Below are positions 28,821 through 41,002 of a DNA stretch of 64,000 nt, in pieces (the stretch's first letter is position 1; each line of letters opens with the position of its first letter). The DNA is from Warburgia ugandensis (Eukaryota > Streptophyta > Magnoliopsida > Canellales > Canellaceae), in contig CP141135.1 of assembly GCA_035236585.1 (NCBI GenBank), positions 6,606,001 to 6,670,000 of the forward strand, in the 5' to 3' direction. Position numbers and translations under genes: made by a program. The notes under the pieces were generated by a model. That model was not told where the DNA came from, did not search any database, and saw only the letters and a list, made by a program, of their open reading frames with translations.

Positions 28821-31449
28821 TGTGACGACCCAGGTTTTCTCATGCATTTTTAAATGCAATACCTAATTTCCTAAGGCGGGATGCATCCCTATTTGAAAAC
28901 CATTTCATAGAAACCATGCAATGCAGCGAAAAACCTTTTAGTTTTAAACTCATTTTGAAAACCCCGAATGTCATTTGCCTTCATAACAACCAAAGTGGTT
29001 TTTGAAAAACTTCAGAAATCATAAATGTTTTTCCCCAGGTCTATCCAGTCATAGCACACAGCCCAACTGTAATTAAATACAAATACATGTCCGAAGGGTT
29101 GAGAGTTTACTTACATGTATAACTTTCTTCTTTTTGATTCACTTGCTCGTAATACTAATATCTCCTGAGACGTCTTCTATTTATGAGTGGAACTATCCTG
29201 AAAAATGTTAAGGATAGGGTGAGTATATACTATACTCAGTAGGAGTCTATCACTACTAGTTTTATAATGCATGTGATGTTTTAAAATCATATGCTCTTTC
29301 CAAAACATGTGCATGTCTGAATACTCAAGTTCAATATCGACAGCAAAATCCATTGTCAAACTGAAATACTAACGACTTAAAGGATCATATAATCCAAAAT
29401 CGAAAGTATCATATACATATATCATAGCATTATGATATGCATAAAATGCTTCATGGAATCCAACTCATGGATCTCTAGTATGGTATGGTCGACCTACCTC
29501 ATATCATGCTATATGTAATGCACATAAATCATCAAACCATAGGGTCCACTATGCCCACGACCTCCTCGCTATGTGGTCCCCGGGTACCTGAGGACACTCG
29601 GTCATAGCCTCCACGGGGCCTATGACACGTCGACTCAGTGCCATGACACCAGTGGTAGCCCCTTGTACCACATGCAGTCGACGTAGGGACTTGCCTCTTT
29701 TTGGGCGTGGTACCCATCCACCTATTAGTGGTAGAGGCCAGGTGGCCAACCCAGACCCCTCGGCATAGCACCCACGGGCTTACTTGCCCAAATCACATAA
29801 GATTAAAGAAGCCAAAACCTCTTGTTAAAACTTGTCCTCTTTGGGTCCCTCACAACTGCCTGGCCCTCTGCACTCCAGCGTCTTTTGGCAACCCTCAAGG
29901 ACATGCAATCAAGTACTTAAATCATACAATGTATGCACTTGTTTGCAACCCATATATGTGCATAATGTATATGCAATCATTTCAAAACATGGCTATGTAC
30001 AAAGCATTTATCATGCATGCTGAATTAAGTCATGCAAATCAAGTCATATATTTAAAACATATGTTCTCAAAATAATAATAGTTCTTTTAAAAGAATCTAA
30101 TAGTGATAGAGCACCTACTTGACTAGGTCGCACTAACCCTTTTGTCCTCGGACGCTCCTGATCATGGTTTGGGGAATCAAGGTTAGTTTGACCTATCTTT
30201 TATAGGTTTTAGAATAATTGGTCTTCTTACTTAGGTATTAGGGGTCTATCCCTATGCTTATGGGTGTCCTAAGGTTCTAATTGGACCTTGGTATCCTTAG
30301 TTTTCCAAGGTTCTAGTGGCCACGCGCCACCATCCTATTCTAAGGGTCATTCTCACCTTTGATTGGGCCTTGATCAAGGATTTTATAATTTGGATGTGTC
30401 TGCGTCGTTGAAACAGACACAACGCCTTTTGCGGCACCTCAATCGGAGCTCTAGATCTCAAGTTATAAGTGTTTTAGTGTCGCACGTATATAAGACCCTT
30501 AAGAATTAAAAGACGGAATGCTAGGGCACTGCGCGTTAGCATCATGTGCCCTGACTTCCTTAACAAACCAAAAACGACGCCTTTGCTAGCGCACTGCTCG
30601 TCTGCGGCGTGCGCCTCAGCGGGCGCGTCTGCAGAACCGCGATACTTCTCCGCCCGTCTCTCTCTTTAGCGGGTGCGTCCACGGACGTGCCCGTTTGGTT
30701 CCTCTCAGACGCGTTCGACGCGTCTCGTCTGTCTAGGCATCTTGGTCGTTGGGGGATGGGGCATCCTTGGGATGCCCTGGTTCGTCCCTGAGGAACCAGT
30801 GCGGCCCTGGGTACGTCCTAGGGTCCTTGGTGACTCCCTAGAGACCTATTCCCCATGGATTTTTATGCAAAAACCTAGGGAAACTGAGCCTAGGACTATG
30901 GGTGAGATGGGTTTGGGGATTTTTTGTGCGTACCTGCTTCGTGGACGTTTTCTCCTCTAGGTCGCTGCTCCTCAATGGGTTTTCTCCCACGTTTTGGGCT
31001 GCCATTAGAGGCGCCCAAGAGCTCTATTTATAGGGCTTTTAAAGAGGGTTTTGGAGGTGTTCTAACCGCCTTTGAATGGCGGTGGAGAAACCTCCAGAAT
31101 GGTGGTGGTTTCTCCTTGAAACACAGCCGTTCCAAAAACCACTAGGAGGTTGAAGATGAAGGGTGCCCGTATCAAAATGGGCCCCTGTGTTTTGCCGCTA
31201 AACCCGTTTTTGTAAAAATTACAGTTTTGCCGCTGAACTTCAAAGGGTCATAACTTGCTCATTTTAACTCCGTTTTGGGTGATTTTGGTCTTGTTGGATT
31301 CCTTTTTCTAAGATGCATCTAATGGAACCATTTTTAGGACCAAATTCCTGGGTTTTGTCAAGAAAACTAGTGAAATGACCAAAATGCCCTTATCTCTAAA
31401 ATTGAACTTTTCATGGAATTTTAATATTACAAAAATTGGGGTCATTACA
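28821..31449 (+). mobile_element. Solo LTR (large family), plus orientation
   Basis: 2,629 bp, TGTGACGACCC...GGGGTCATTACA, flanked by a perfect GTTAT duplication (28816-28820, 31450-31454) in the LINE-1 RT region. Shares landmarks in order with the inverted copy 41003-43998: GGCGGGATSCNTCCCTATTTGAAAA near the start, a CTCTTTGGGTCCCTCACA...GCGTCTTTTGG block (29840), a GC-rich core (30400-30780) and the AATGGCGGTGGAG block near 31076. No gag/pol and no second LTR, so a solo LTR is the simplest reading. The ORFs in it are not conserved. Confidence 0.85.
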
Positions 31450-31454
31450 GTTAT

Positions 31455-32192
31455 GGAGAGAAGCATTAGAATATCAAGGATTTAAAATTAGCTGAACTAA
31501 GACAGAATATGTGGAATGCAATTTTAGCAAGGAGAGGAGTAGGAGTGGAACACCAGTCAAGATTGATAACCAAGAAATCCCTATAAAAGACCATTTTCGG
31601 TACTTAGGATCATTGATCTATGAGAGTGGAGAGATTGAGAGGGAGATTACCTAGAGAATCCAAGCGGGTTGGAACAAATGGAGATGTGCATCTGGAGTTT
31701 TGTGTGATCGGCGGGTGCCATTCAAACTAAAAGAAAAATTTTATAGGATAGCCATAAGGCCAGCCATGCTCTATGAATTAGAGTGTTGGGCAGTTAAGGA
31801 ACATCATGCTCATAAGATGAGTGTCGCAGAAATGAGGATGTTGAGATGGATGAGTGGTAAGACAAGAAAGGATAGAATTAGAAATGAAAATATTAGAGGA
31901 AATTTAAGGGTAGCACCAATAGGTAAGAAGATGAGGGAGATTAGACTTAGATGGTTTGGACATATTCAAAGGAGACTAACAACAGCACCAGTTAGAAGGA
32001 GTGAGGCAATACAAGGTGAAGGTTCTAAAAGGGCAAGGGGAAGGCCCAAAAGAACGTGGATAGAAGTGGTGAAGAAAGATTTAAAAACTTTGGAACTAAA
32101 TGAAGCCATGGTACTTAATAGAGAGGAATGGATGAATAAGATTCATGTGGCCAACTCCTAATTGGGATAAGGTCTTGATGATGATAATGATG
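31455..32192 (+). pseudogene. LINE-1 C-terminal domain and tail
   Basis: Two stops, then an open stretch 31700-32161 (CDRRVPFKLKEKFYRIAIRP, AMLYELECWAVKEHH, VAEMRMLRWMSGKTRKDRIR, LRWFGHIQRR, GRPKRTWIEVVKKDLKTL), the C-terminal region typical of plant RTE LINEs. Ends with GGGATAAGGTCTTGATGATG and GAT repeats just before the target duplication. Confidence 0.88.
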
Positions 32193-32209
32193 ATTTAGAA
32201 ATGCTGGGT

Positions 32210-32986
32210 CATAGTTGATGGTTATGTTAGATGATAGGTTTGCAAAAGCAATTAAAAGCTCTGAATTTTTAGTCATTCTTGCCTTACTTAGATAAAAAAG
32301 GGCAGGTCAGTGTACAAAGCTCCGCATATATAGGGCCCCGGGAGGACCACAAAGGATCTATAGTATGCAGCCTTACCATGTATTTTTGCAAGAGGTTGTT
32401 TTTATTACCTCGAACTCATGACCTCCAGGTCACACGGTGACAACTCTACCATGTGCCAAGGCCCCATTTCATCTTGTCTTCTTAGATATGAAACTTATAT
32501 TTGTTTTTCTTTTCTTCATGTGCATTTATCACAGCCGGCTCTGGCTTTTTACGTAGTTTCGTGGTTTGTTTTGTTTAATTTCCTTTGATTTCCTTTGTGG
32601 ATAAATTCAGCTAATTTAGATGAAAATAAACCAAAGTGTAGAAAGAATAATATACCTCTTTTTTTGTAGTGCATTTCTTTTTTTATTTTAATTGTATCTT
32701 TTGTTTCTCTATTGAACTTCCCTTTTATAGTTTTCATGATTCAATTCTTTTATGGGCTAAGTTAAACTGAAAACATGACTTTGAGCTATGATTTGTTAGC
32801 TAGGTTTGAACTTGATACTACCAATCTTGGGTCCTTTTTAGTACAGTAATGCCAACAACACACTCATCTAATTACCTTATCCCTGTTAGGCTATTACTAT
32901 TGTTAGTTTTAAAACATAGAGACTATTGTTCATATAACAAGCACACGATCTAGGTTTTAGGGTTGTCAATAACAACACAAGATATT
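32210..32986 (+). other. Gene A intron 2 remainder, with SINE S2
   Basis: Noncoding. 32780-32986 aligns with 19990-20175 of the gypsy-borne kinase segment. SINE S2 is at 32300-32468. Confidence 0.75.
32300..32468 (-). mobile_element. Au-like SINE (S2)
   Basis: Same layout as S1 on the minus strand (GCCTTGGCACATGGTAGAG, GGTCATGAGTTCGAGG, CAAGGC...GCAGG tail) with more changes. CTTAGAT-type flanks at 32286-32292 and 32481-32487 suggest the target duplication. Confidence 0.8.
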
Positions 32987-33233
32987 CATCATCATCACCA
33001 TCATCATCATCAAGACCTTATCCCAATTAGGAGTCAGCCATATGAATCTTATTCCTCCATTCTGCTCTATTAAATACCATGGCTTCCTTTAGTCCCATAG
33101 TTTTTAAATCTTTCCTCACCACTTCTATCCACGTTCTTTTGGGCCTTCCCCTTGCCCTTTTAGAACCTTCTACATGTATTGCCTCACTCATACTAACTGG
33201 TGTCGTTTTTCGTCTCCTTTGAACATGTCTAAA

Positions 33234-35960
33234 TCATTTAAGTCTAATCTCCCTCATCTTGTTACCTATTGGTGCTACCCTTAAATTTCCTCTAATATTT
33301 TTATTTCTAATTCTATCCTTTCTTGTCTTACCACTCATCCATCTCAATATCCTCATTTCTGCTACTCTCATCCTATGAGTATGATGTTCTTTAACTGCCC
33401 AACACTCTGACCCATAGAGCATGGCCAGCCTTATAGCCATCCTATCGAATTTTCCTTTTAGTTTGAGTGGCACCCATCAATCACACAAAACTCCAGATGC
33501 ACATCTCCATTTGTTCCAACCCATTTGGATTCTCTGGGTAATCTCCCTCTCAATCTCTCCACTCTCATGGATCACTGATCTTAAGTACCGAAAGTGGTCT
33601 TTCACGGGGACTTCTTGGTTATCAATCTTGACTGGTGTTCTACTCCCTCTCTCCTTGCTAAAATTACATTCCATATATTCTGTGTTAGTTTGGCTAATTT
33701 TAAATCCTTAAGATTCTAATGCTTCTCTCCATAACTCTAGCTTTATGTTTACACCCTCCCTTGTCTCATCAAGTAGGACTATATCATCTGCAAATAACAT
33801 GCACCAGGAAATCTCCTCATGTAGATGTTTTGTTAACTCATCCATAACTAATGTAAAAAGGCATGGGCTCAATGTCAATCCTTGGTACAATTCTACAGTG
33901 ACAGGAAAATCACCAGTCACTCCACTAGTGGTCTTAACATTTGTTACCGCTCCCTCATACATATCTTTAATTATGTCTATATACCTAAGAAACCCCTTTA
34001 CCATCCAACACCCTGCATATTGACTTTCAAGGAACTCTATCATAAGCCTTCTCTAAGTCAATAAAGACCATGTGGAGGTCTTTTCTCTTCTCCCTATATT
34101 TCTCTACTAATTGTCTTAGTAAGAAAATAGCTTCCATGGTAGACCTCTCAGGCACGGAACCAAACTGATTCTCCGATACACTTGTTTCATGTCGTAGCAT
34201 CTTTTCAATCACTCTTTCAAAAAGTTTTATGGTGTGGCTCATAAGTTTGATCCCTCTACAATTAGTGCAGCTCTGAATGTCTCCTTTATTCTTATAGATT
34301 GGTACAATAGAGCTTTTCCTCCACTCATCAGGCATTTTCTTTGATTTTATAATCTTGTTAAACAACTTGGTCAACCAAACTACCCCAATATCTCCCATAT
34401 GCTTCCAAACCTCTATTGGTATACCATCGGGCCCCATGGCCTTTCTTGATTTCATCTTTTTCAGGGCCTCTTTCACTTCAGGTATTCTAATCCTACGTTC
34501 ATATCTATAATATCCAATGTTATTTAGATTTATAGTATTTTCAATCCTTACATTCTCAGAGCCATTGTCATTTAACAATTTTTGGAAGTATGTTTCCCAC
34601 CTTTGTTTGATCTCATCATCTTTGACTAATACCCTTTGATCATCGCTTTTAATACATCTAACATAATCTAAGTCCTTACCCTTCTATTCTCTTACTTTTG
34701 CAAGTTTAAACACATCTTTCTCACCTTCTCTTATTCTTAGTCTATTATAGAGCTCATCATATGCTTTACGTTTACCCTCATTTACTATTCTCTTAGCAAC
34801 CTTTTTAGCATTCTTATATTGTTTATAGTTTTCATTATTTCTAATCTTCTGTCATGCTTTAAAACACATCCGTTTTTCTTTAATAACTTTTTGCATTGTT
34901 TCACTCCACCACCATGTTTCCTTTGCTAATAGCCTTTTACCTTTAGATACTCTTAGGACATCTTTTGCCACTTTCTTAATGAACTCAGCCACATTAATCG
35001 ACATAGTATTTACTTCTGTTTCATAGTTCTAATTTTCTTCCACCATCAACTTACTTTTGAATGAGGTTATTTTCTCTCCTTTTAAGTTCTACCACTTAAT
35101 TTTTAGATTTGTATTAAGTTCAGTTCTTTTAATCCATCTTTTGATATGGATATCCATAACCATTAACCTATGTTGTGAGGTTAAACTCTCACCGAGAATC
35201 ACCTTGCAGTCCTTACATATAGATTGTTCTTTATTCCTAAGTACAAAAAAGTCTATTTGGCTTTTATGAAGTCCACTTTTAAAGGTTATTAAGTGTTCAT
35301 CCCTCTTCTTAAAGAGTGTATTTGCAATGGACAAGTTATATGACAAAGCAAAATCGAGGATATTATCTCCCATCTCATTTCGTTCACCTATACCATACCC
35401 TCAATGTATTCTATCATATCCTTCATTATGTTTTCCTGCATGGCCATTTAAGCATGCTCCTATAAATATCCCCTCCGTATTGGGAATTTCTTGCATGACT
35501 CCCTCCATATCTTCCCAAAACTGTCTCTTGATTATATCTTATAACGCTACTTGTGGTGCATATGCACTTATAACATTTATAATATGCTCTCATAGAACAA
35601 TTATTATTATTATAATTCTATCATTGATTCTTTTAACATCCACAACTTTATCCTTTAATTCATTATCCACTATTATTGCTACCCCATTTATGTTATTTTC
35701 CTTTCCTACGTACTATAATTTATACTCATCTATTTCTCTAGCTTTAGCCCCTTTCCACTTAGTTTCTTAGATACAAGCGATGTTGACTCTCCTATGTTTC
35801 ATCGCCTCTACTAACTCCAAACTCTTACCTGTCAGTGTGCCTATATTCCATGTAGCTATGCGAATCTTATGTTCTGGAGATACTCTATTTACTATCGCCT
35901 TTCTTGACCTCCATGGTTGAACCCATGTCCACTTTTCACTGCACTTGGCTGCTAATGCAG
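33234..35960 (-). pseudogene. LINE-2 ORF (endonuclease, RT, C-terminal domain; frameshifted)
   Basis: Endonuclease part at 35373-35089 ([44 protein letters not shown] with the catalytic His). RT at 34578-34027 ([50 protein letters not shown]) and 34043-33708 ([20 protein letters not shown], catalytic FADD). C-terminal domain at 33473-33234 (PLKLKGKFDRMAIRLAMLYG, LRWMSGKTRKDR). At least three frame changes. Confidence 0.87.
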
Positions 35961-36492
35961 TGCGTCGCTTTCAAGGGAACTCTCTAGCAACCCTTGCCCA
36001 TTTTTCATTACACCCGAGATCTGATGTAGCGTGTCACTTCTGGGAGAATGCCCTAGCAACCCTTGCCTATTTTTCATTGCACCCGAGATCCAATGCAGCT
36101 CGTCGCTTATGGGGAATGCCCTAGCTTGAGGGAATGTTAGTTTTTGATTCATGTTATGTTGGGGTTTCCATAGTTTTAAAAAGTTGAAGATGATTTTCAT
36201 TTCTTCTTGACAAACTAATATACAACGCATATTCATTTGCAAGCAAAAAAGAAATAACAAAATCATCTTTAGCTTCACCCTTGCCGGCTGGCTACCTAAT
36301 GCAAGGGTGGCCATATTTTAAGAAGTTGGAGATGATTTTCATTTCTTCCTCACAAATTAATATACAAATTTATACTCATTTGTAAGAAAGAAACAACAAA
36401 ATCATTTTCAACTTCCCCCTTGCTGGCTGGCACCTGACGTAAGACCCTCTTCCTTTTTCATCTGGGCTTGGGACCGGCATTGGCGGAGTTTC
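35945..36492 (-). repeat. LINE-2 5' UTR with tandem repeats and hairpin dimer
   Basis: Two kinds of repeat: roughly 67-bp units around a CAACCCTTGCC(C/T)ATTTTTC motif (35985-36120), and two tandem units of about 145 bp (36160-36300, 36301-36430). Each of the longer units is a palindrome, with AAGTTGAAGATGATTTTCAT on one arm and its complement (AAAATCATYTTYARCTT) on the other. LINE-4 has a single hairpin unit. Confidence 0.75.
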
Positions 36493-36868
36493 ATATCATG
36501 CTAAACAGCCAAAATGGGTCAACTTTGAGCACTACTATGTGCATTGGAGAACGACTTCTTCTTGTTCAGCTCACATTTCCTCTGTCTCTATTTACAGGAT
36601 GCCTTTGTAGTATTCTTTTCCCCTTTCACTATGAAATGGTCAGATATTCATGATGAATTTTTCTCGTGGATATTATTACACAGCATGGATTTGTCAAGAA
36701 AATTTATTATTGTTATTATTATGTTATTACTTTTTGGAAGAACTAAATAAGATTTGTAAAGCAAAGTAAGGGCTATATTTTTTTTAAATGAATGTAAGTG
36801 GATGTCAGAATATAGGTCCAATTTTATCTTCGACACCCTCACAGTAAGTGCTTTCATTTTCTATGCAG

Positions 36869-37004
36869 TTAGAGGTGATATTTTTGGGCAGGCTTTCTCA
36901 TCCCAATCTTATAAAGCTGTTGGAATACTACTGGGAGGATAAAGAGCTGCTTCTGGTGTATGAATACATGCCGGGAGGGAGCTTGGAGAGCCACCTTTTC
37001 AAAA
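36869..37004 (+). CDS. RLCK gene A exon 3 (own copy)
   Basis: Acceptor TTTCTATGCAG at 36868, donor GTAAGT at 37005, 136 nt. Encodes [40 protein letters not shown] and SHLF. Two conserved positions are changed compared with gene B (Gly to Glu and Cys to Tyr in LLGYCWE). It lies 21.9 kb from exon 2. Upstream intron sequence (36600-36868) resembles 20380-20582, so it is the true gene A exon. Confidence 0.85.
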
Positions 37005-37800
37005 GTAAGTGTCTAGTAAATAACCATAGTAATGGAACACTTCATGTTTGCATCTTTCCTAAACACATCGGAAGACATGATGAGACCCATTTGAAACTCT
37101 ACAGATCTTATTAGTTTTTATCTACATGGAAGTAAGACTAAATTGGTACCTTGAATTGATTGAACTGTTCTTGAATCTCTACATAGTTATGAGATTTTGT
37201 ATAGCTGAAATTATTCAAAGAAATCCCAAGTTTCATATATTGTTTAAAAGTATAAGCATTTTAAGTGTTTGGAAAATTGAACTAAGTTAGTTTTGACTAA
37301 TAATTTAGTCAATTTTTCATATAATTTAGCTCTAAAAATCATGGTCATTCATCTGTTTATCAAGGACCACAGATAAATCCACCAAATGAAATGTGGGTTG
37401 TAAGACATTCCCTAGAATGCTCACCAAGAGCAAGATGAAAAAGTGAAAAGACAAGGTATTGGCACATATATGATGCTGTATAAATGTTTTTCATTTCCTT
37501 TATATTGGATCTAGACTACAGTAGTGGCAGGTGCCAAAGAAAGAGAGAATGGTTTATTAAGGATTTAGGGAGGAAGAAAGAGGAAATAGAAGAAGAAAGA
37601 AGATTGTTCGTTCTTAACACAAGGGTATATTTGTCCATGTAATTAAGGACCATCTTCATAACTGCTGTAATTCTGTGGGGATAAGCAAAAACCCAAATTG
37701 AAAACACTACTTTTGCCGCATGATGAAGATAGAAGATGCGTACCATATTCTTATAGAGCTGCTAACCTAGACAGAACATACTGTGGCCTAGAAGCCCACA
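37005..37800 (+). other. Gene A intron 3, first part
   Basis: AT-rich, noncoding, no supported gene on either strand. Confidence 0.6.
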
Positions 37801-37806
37801 TATATA

Positions 37807-38076
37807 TCATCATCATCAAGACCTTATCCTAATTAGGGATCGGCCAGATGAATTTTATTCCTCCATTCCTCTCTATTAAGTAACATGGCTTCATTTAGTC
37901 CCAAAGTTTTTAAATCTTTCCTCACTACTTTTATTCACGTTCTCATGGGCCTTCCCCTTGCCCTTTTAGAACCTTCTATTTGCATTGCCTCACTCTTAAC
38001 TGGTGCCATTTTTTGTCTCCTTTAGACATGTCCAAACCATCTAAGTTTAATCTCCCTCATTTTGTTACCTATTGGT
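37807..38076 (-). mobile_element. RTE LINE 3'-end fragment
   Basis: About 270 bp matching the LINE tail and the C-terminal coding (GGGCCTTCCCCTTGCCC..., CTAAGTTTAATCTCCCTCAT), broken off at ATTGGT where LINE-3 begins. Confidence 0.85.
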
Positions 38077-40122
38077 CATCTCATCATCATCAAGACCTTA
38101 TCCCAATTAGGGGTTGCCACATGAATCTTATTCCTCTATTCCACTCTATTAAATACCATGACTTCATTTAGCCCCAAAGTTTTTAAATCTTTCCTCACCA
38201 CTGCTATCCACGTTCTTTTGGGCCTTCCCCTTGCCCTTTTAGAACCTTCTACTTGTATTGCCTCACTCATTCTAACTGGTGCCGTTGTTGGTCTTCTTTA
38301 AACATGTCCAAATTATCTAAGTCTAATGTCCCTCTTCTTGTTACTTAGTGGCGCTACCCCTATATTTTCTCTAATATTTTCATTTCTAATTTTATCCATT
38401 ATTGTCTTATCACTCATCCATCTCAATATCCTCATTTCTGCTACTCTCATCCTATGAGTATGATGTTCCTTAACTGCCCAACACTGATCCATAGAGCATG
38501 GCCGGCTTGATAGCCATCCTATAGAATTTTCCTTTTAGTTTGAGGGGCACCTGCTGATCACACAAAACTCTAGATGCACATCTCTATTTGTTCCAACCCG
38601 CTTAGATTCTCTGGGTAACCTCCCTCTCAATCTCTCCACTCTCATGAATCATTGATCCTAAGTACCGAAAGTGGTCTTTTACGGGGACTTCATGGTTATC
38701 AATCTTGACTAGTGTTTCACTCCTACTCTCCTTGCTAAAATTACACTCCATATATTCTGTCTTAGTTGACTAATTTTAAATCCTTGAGATTCTAATGCTT
38801 CTCTCCATAACTCTAGCTTTATGTTTACACCCTCTCTTGTCTCATCAAGCAAGACTATATCATCTGCAAATAGCGTGCACTAGGGAATCTCCTTGTGTAG
38901 ATGTTTTGTTAACTCATCCATAACCAATGTGAAAAGGTATGCGCTTAAAGCTGATACTTGGTGCAATCCTATAGTGACAGGAAAATCACTGATCTCTCGA
39001 CGAGTGGTCTCAACATTTGTTACCTCTCCCTCATACATATCTTTAATTATGTCTATATACCCCCATGAAATCCCTTTCTCGCCCAACACCCTCCATATTA
39101 ACTCTCCAGGGATTCTATAATAAGCTTTCTCTAAATCGATAAAGACCATGTGGAGGTCTTTCCTCCTCTCTTTATATTTCTCTACCAATTATCTTAGTAA
39201 AACAATAGCTTCCATTGTAGACCTCCTAGGCATGAAACCAAATTGATTCTCTGATACACTTGTCTCTTGTTGTAGCCTCTTCTCAATCACTCTTTCAAAA
39301 AGTTTCATAGTGTAGCTCATAAGTTTGATCCCTCGATAATTAGTGCAGCTCTCTATCTCCTTTATTCTTATAAATTCGTACAATAGAGCTTTTCCTCCAC
39401 TCATCAAGCATTTTCTTTGATTTTATAATCTTGTTAAACAACTTGGTCAACCAAATTACCCCAATATCTTCCATATGCTTCCAAACCTCTATTGGTATAT
39501 CATCAGGCCCCATGGCCTTTCTTGATTTCATCTTTTTCAAGGCCTCTTTTACTTTAGGTATTCTAATTCTACGTTCATATCTATAATGTCCAATGTTATT
39601 TAGATTTATAGTATTTTCAATCCCTATATTCTCAAAGCCATTGTCATTTAACAATTTTTGAAAGTGTGTTTCCCACCTTTGTTTGATCTCATCATCTTTG
39701 ACAAATACCCTTTATCATTACTTCTAATGCCCCTAATATGATCTATGTCCTTACCCTTTTGTTCTTTTACTATTGCAAGTTTAAACATATCTTTCTCACC
39801 TTCTCTTATTCCTAGTTTATTATAAAGCTCATCATATGCCTTAAGTTTAGCTTCACTTACTATTTTCTTAGCAACCTTTTTAGCACTCTTATATTATTCA
39901 TAGTTTTCATTATCTCTAGTCTTCTGCCATGCTTTAAAAACACATCAATTTTTCTTTAGTAACTTTTTGTATTGTTTTACTCTACCATCATGTTTCCTTT
40001 ACTAATTGCCTTTTACCTTTAGATACTCCTAAGACATCTTTTGCCACTTTCTTAATAGACTTAGCAATATTAATCCACATGGTGTTTATTTCTATTTTGT
40101 AGTTCCAGTTTCCTTCTACCAA
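38077..40122 (-). mobile_element. LINE-3: 5'-truncated RTE LINE, minus strand
   Basis: Tail CATCATCATCAAGACC near 38084, then C-terminal region, RT (39654-39340 [20 protein letters not shown] and [13 protein letters not shown]; 39407-39189; 39188-38880 [53 protein letters not shown]) and part of the linker, stopping at about 40122 before the endonuclease. The FADD triplet is damaged nearby (38860-38885, a stop). Inserted at the end of a LINE 3' fragment. Confidence 0.87.
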
Positions 40123-40262
40123 TTAGTTGGTGATTCCAAACTGCGTAATTGTACCATCATTAGCTTCATATCAACGCACAGCAATGAGGAAGCTATTAGG
40201 TTGCATCCCGGAGTTGTGGGGAAAAAATTGATTTTTTCTTTACAGGTTGGTGGTGGTGAGAA

Positions 40263-40438
40263 GGGGAGCCTTGACGCAATAATTGAGTTGTTGCCATGTG
40301 ACCTAGAGGTCATGGGTTTGAGGCATGGAAACAATTTCATGCAAAATGCAAGGTAAGGCTACATATTGTAAGCCCTTTGTGATCCACTCCTTCCCTGGAC
40401 CCTGCATGCACACCTACTATATGCATGGGCTGCCCCTT
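40263..40438 (+). mobile_element. Au-like SINE (S3), plus strand
   Basis: GGGGAGCCTTGACGCAAT, TTGCCATGTGACCTAGAGGTC, CATGGGTTTGAGGCATGGAA, GCAAAATGCAAGGTAAGGCT, CCTTCCCTGGACCCTGC and GGGCTGCCCC in the Au order. Confidence 0.85.
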
Positions 40439-41002
40439 GAGGGTGGTGGTGGTGGTTTCTACAAAGAACTATGAGAAAATGTTAATATGGGAGGGGTTTG
40501 CAGCTATAGTTGTTCTTTTCTCTTTTGAATGGCAAAGATATTTAATAAGAAGATAAACTACTAATATGGAAGGCAATTGCAACTAGAGTTGCAAGAATTA
40601 CAAATGTGGGAATAATTGGCTAGGAAAATGTTTTAAAATCTTGAAACACTTGTGCAACAGTTGATTTTTTTCTTTTCAAACTTGGATTTGAAACTCGAAG
40701 TTAAATATTACATAAGAATTTTCTTAAAAAAATGTGTAAGAATCTGAAAATAAAACTTAAAATTTATTTGAAAAATTCACATTTAGTTAGAAATGCTAAG
40801 AAATTCTCATATATTTAAGTATTTTTTAAGTCTAGATCAAGAGATGTAAAGGTTTTAAAAATTCAATTGTTGCATAGTTTTTTTACTATGCTTATGACCA
40901 CACTTTCATTATCTTCAATGATGGGGTTTTGTACTTCTCATTTACTTTGTTTTCCTTGCATATTATTTTTCCCCAACAGTGATGACATTATTCCTCACAA
41001 AA
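40439..41002 (+). other. Gene A intron 3, middle part
   Basis: AT-rich, no gene. Ends with CAAAA, the target site of the solo LTR. Confidence 0.55.

Larger units (their letters stand above)
15125..32192 (+). mobile_element. LINE-1: RTE-clade LINE, 5'-truncated, with nested gypsy and solo LTR
   Basis: A 17-bp target duplication (ATTTAGAAATGC plus five more bases) is at 15108-15124 and 32193-32209, enclosing the whole 17-kb block. The LINE itself is in three pieces: endonuclease and linker (15125-16058), linker and RT (27789-28820), and C-terminal domain with (GAT)n-like tail (31455-32192). The gypsy insertion has a GGTTG/AGTTG duplication and the solo LTR a GTTAT duplication, so the order of events is clear. 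The LINE starts in the middle of the endonuclease, so it was 5'-truncated on arrival. It lies in intron 2 of gene A, on the gene's strand. Confidence 0.9.
32987..36492 (-). mobile_element. LINE-2: near full-length RTE LINE, minus strand
   Basis: 3' end is the (ATG)n-type tail at 32987-33011 (read inverted) followed by the GATAAGGTCTTGATG motif. The body runs through C-terminal region, RT and endonuclease to a 5' UTR at about 35940-36492. The 5' UTR matches that of LINE-4, so the element is close to full length (3.5 kb). Coding is broken by several frameshifts. It lies in intron 2 of gene A against the gene's direction. Target duplication not clear. Confidence 0.87.

Noticed and set aside
30609-31145. 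Three short ORFs in the GC-rich region
   Set aside because: Inside the solo LTR, no similarity to known proteins that I can see.
32987-33012. ATC/CAT repeat as a microsatellite or CRISPR-like array
   Set aside because: It is the 3' tail of an RTE LINE; the same motif ends every LINE copy here.
15007-36868. Two independent complete RLCK genes in tandem
   Set aside because: The 17-bp LINE-1 duplication joins exon 2 directly to the intron leading to 36869, and there is no second exon 2, so the block at 20583-23341 is an embedded partial copy.
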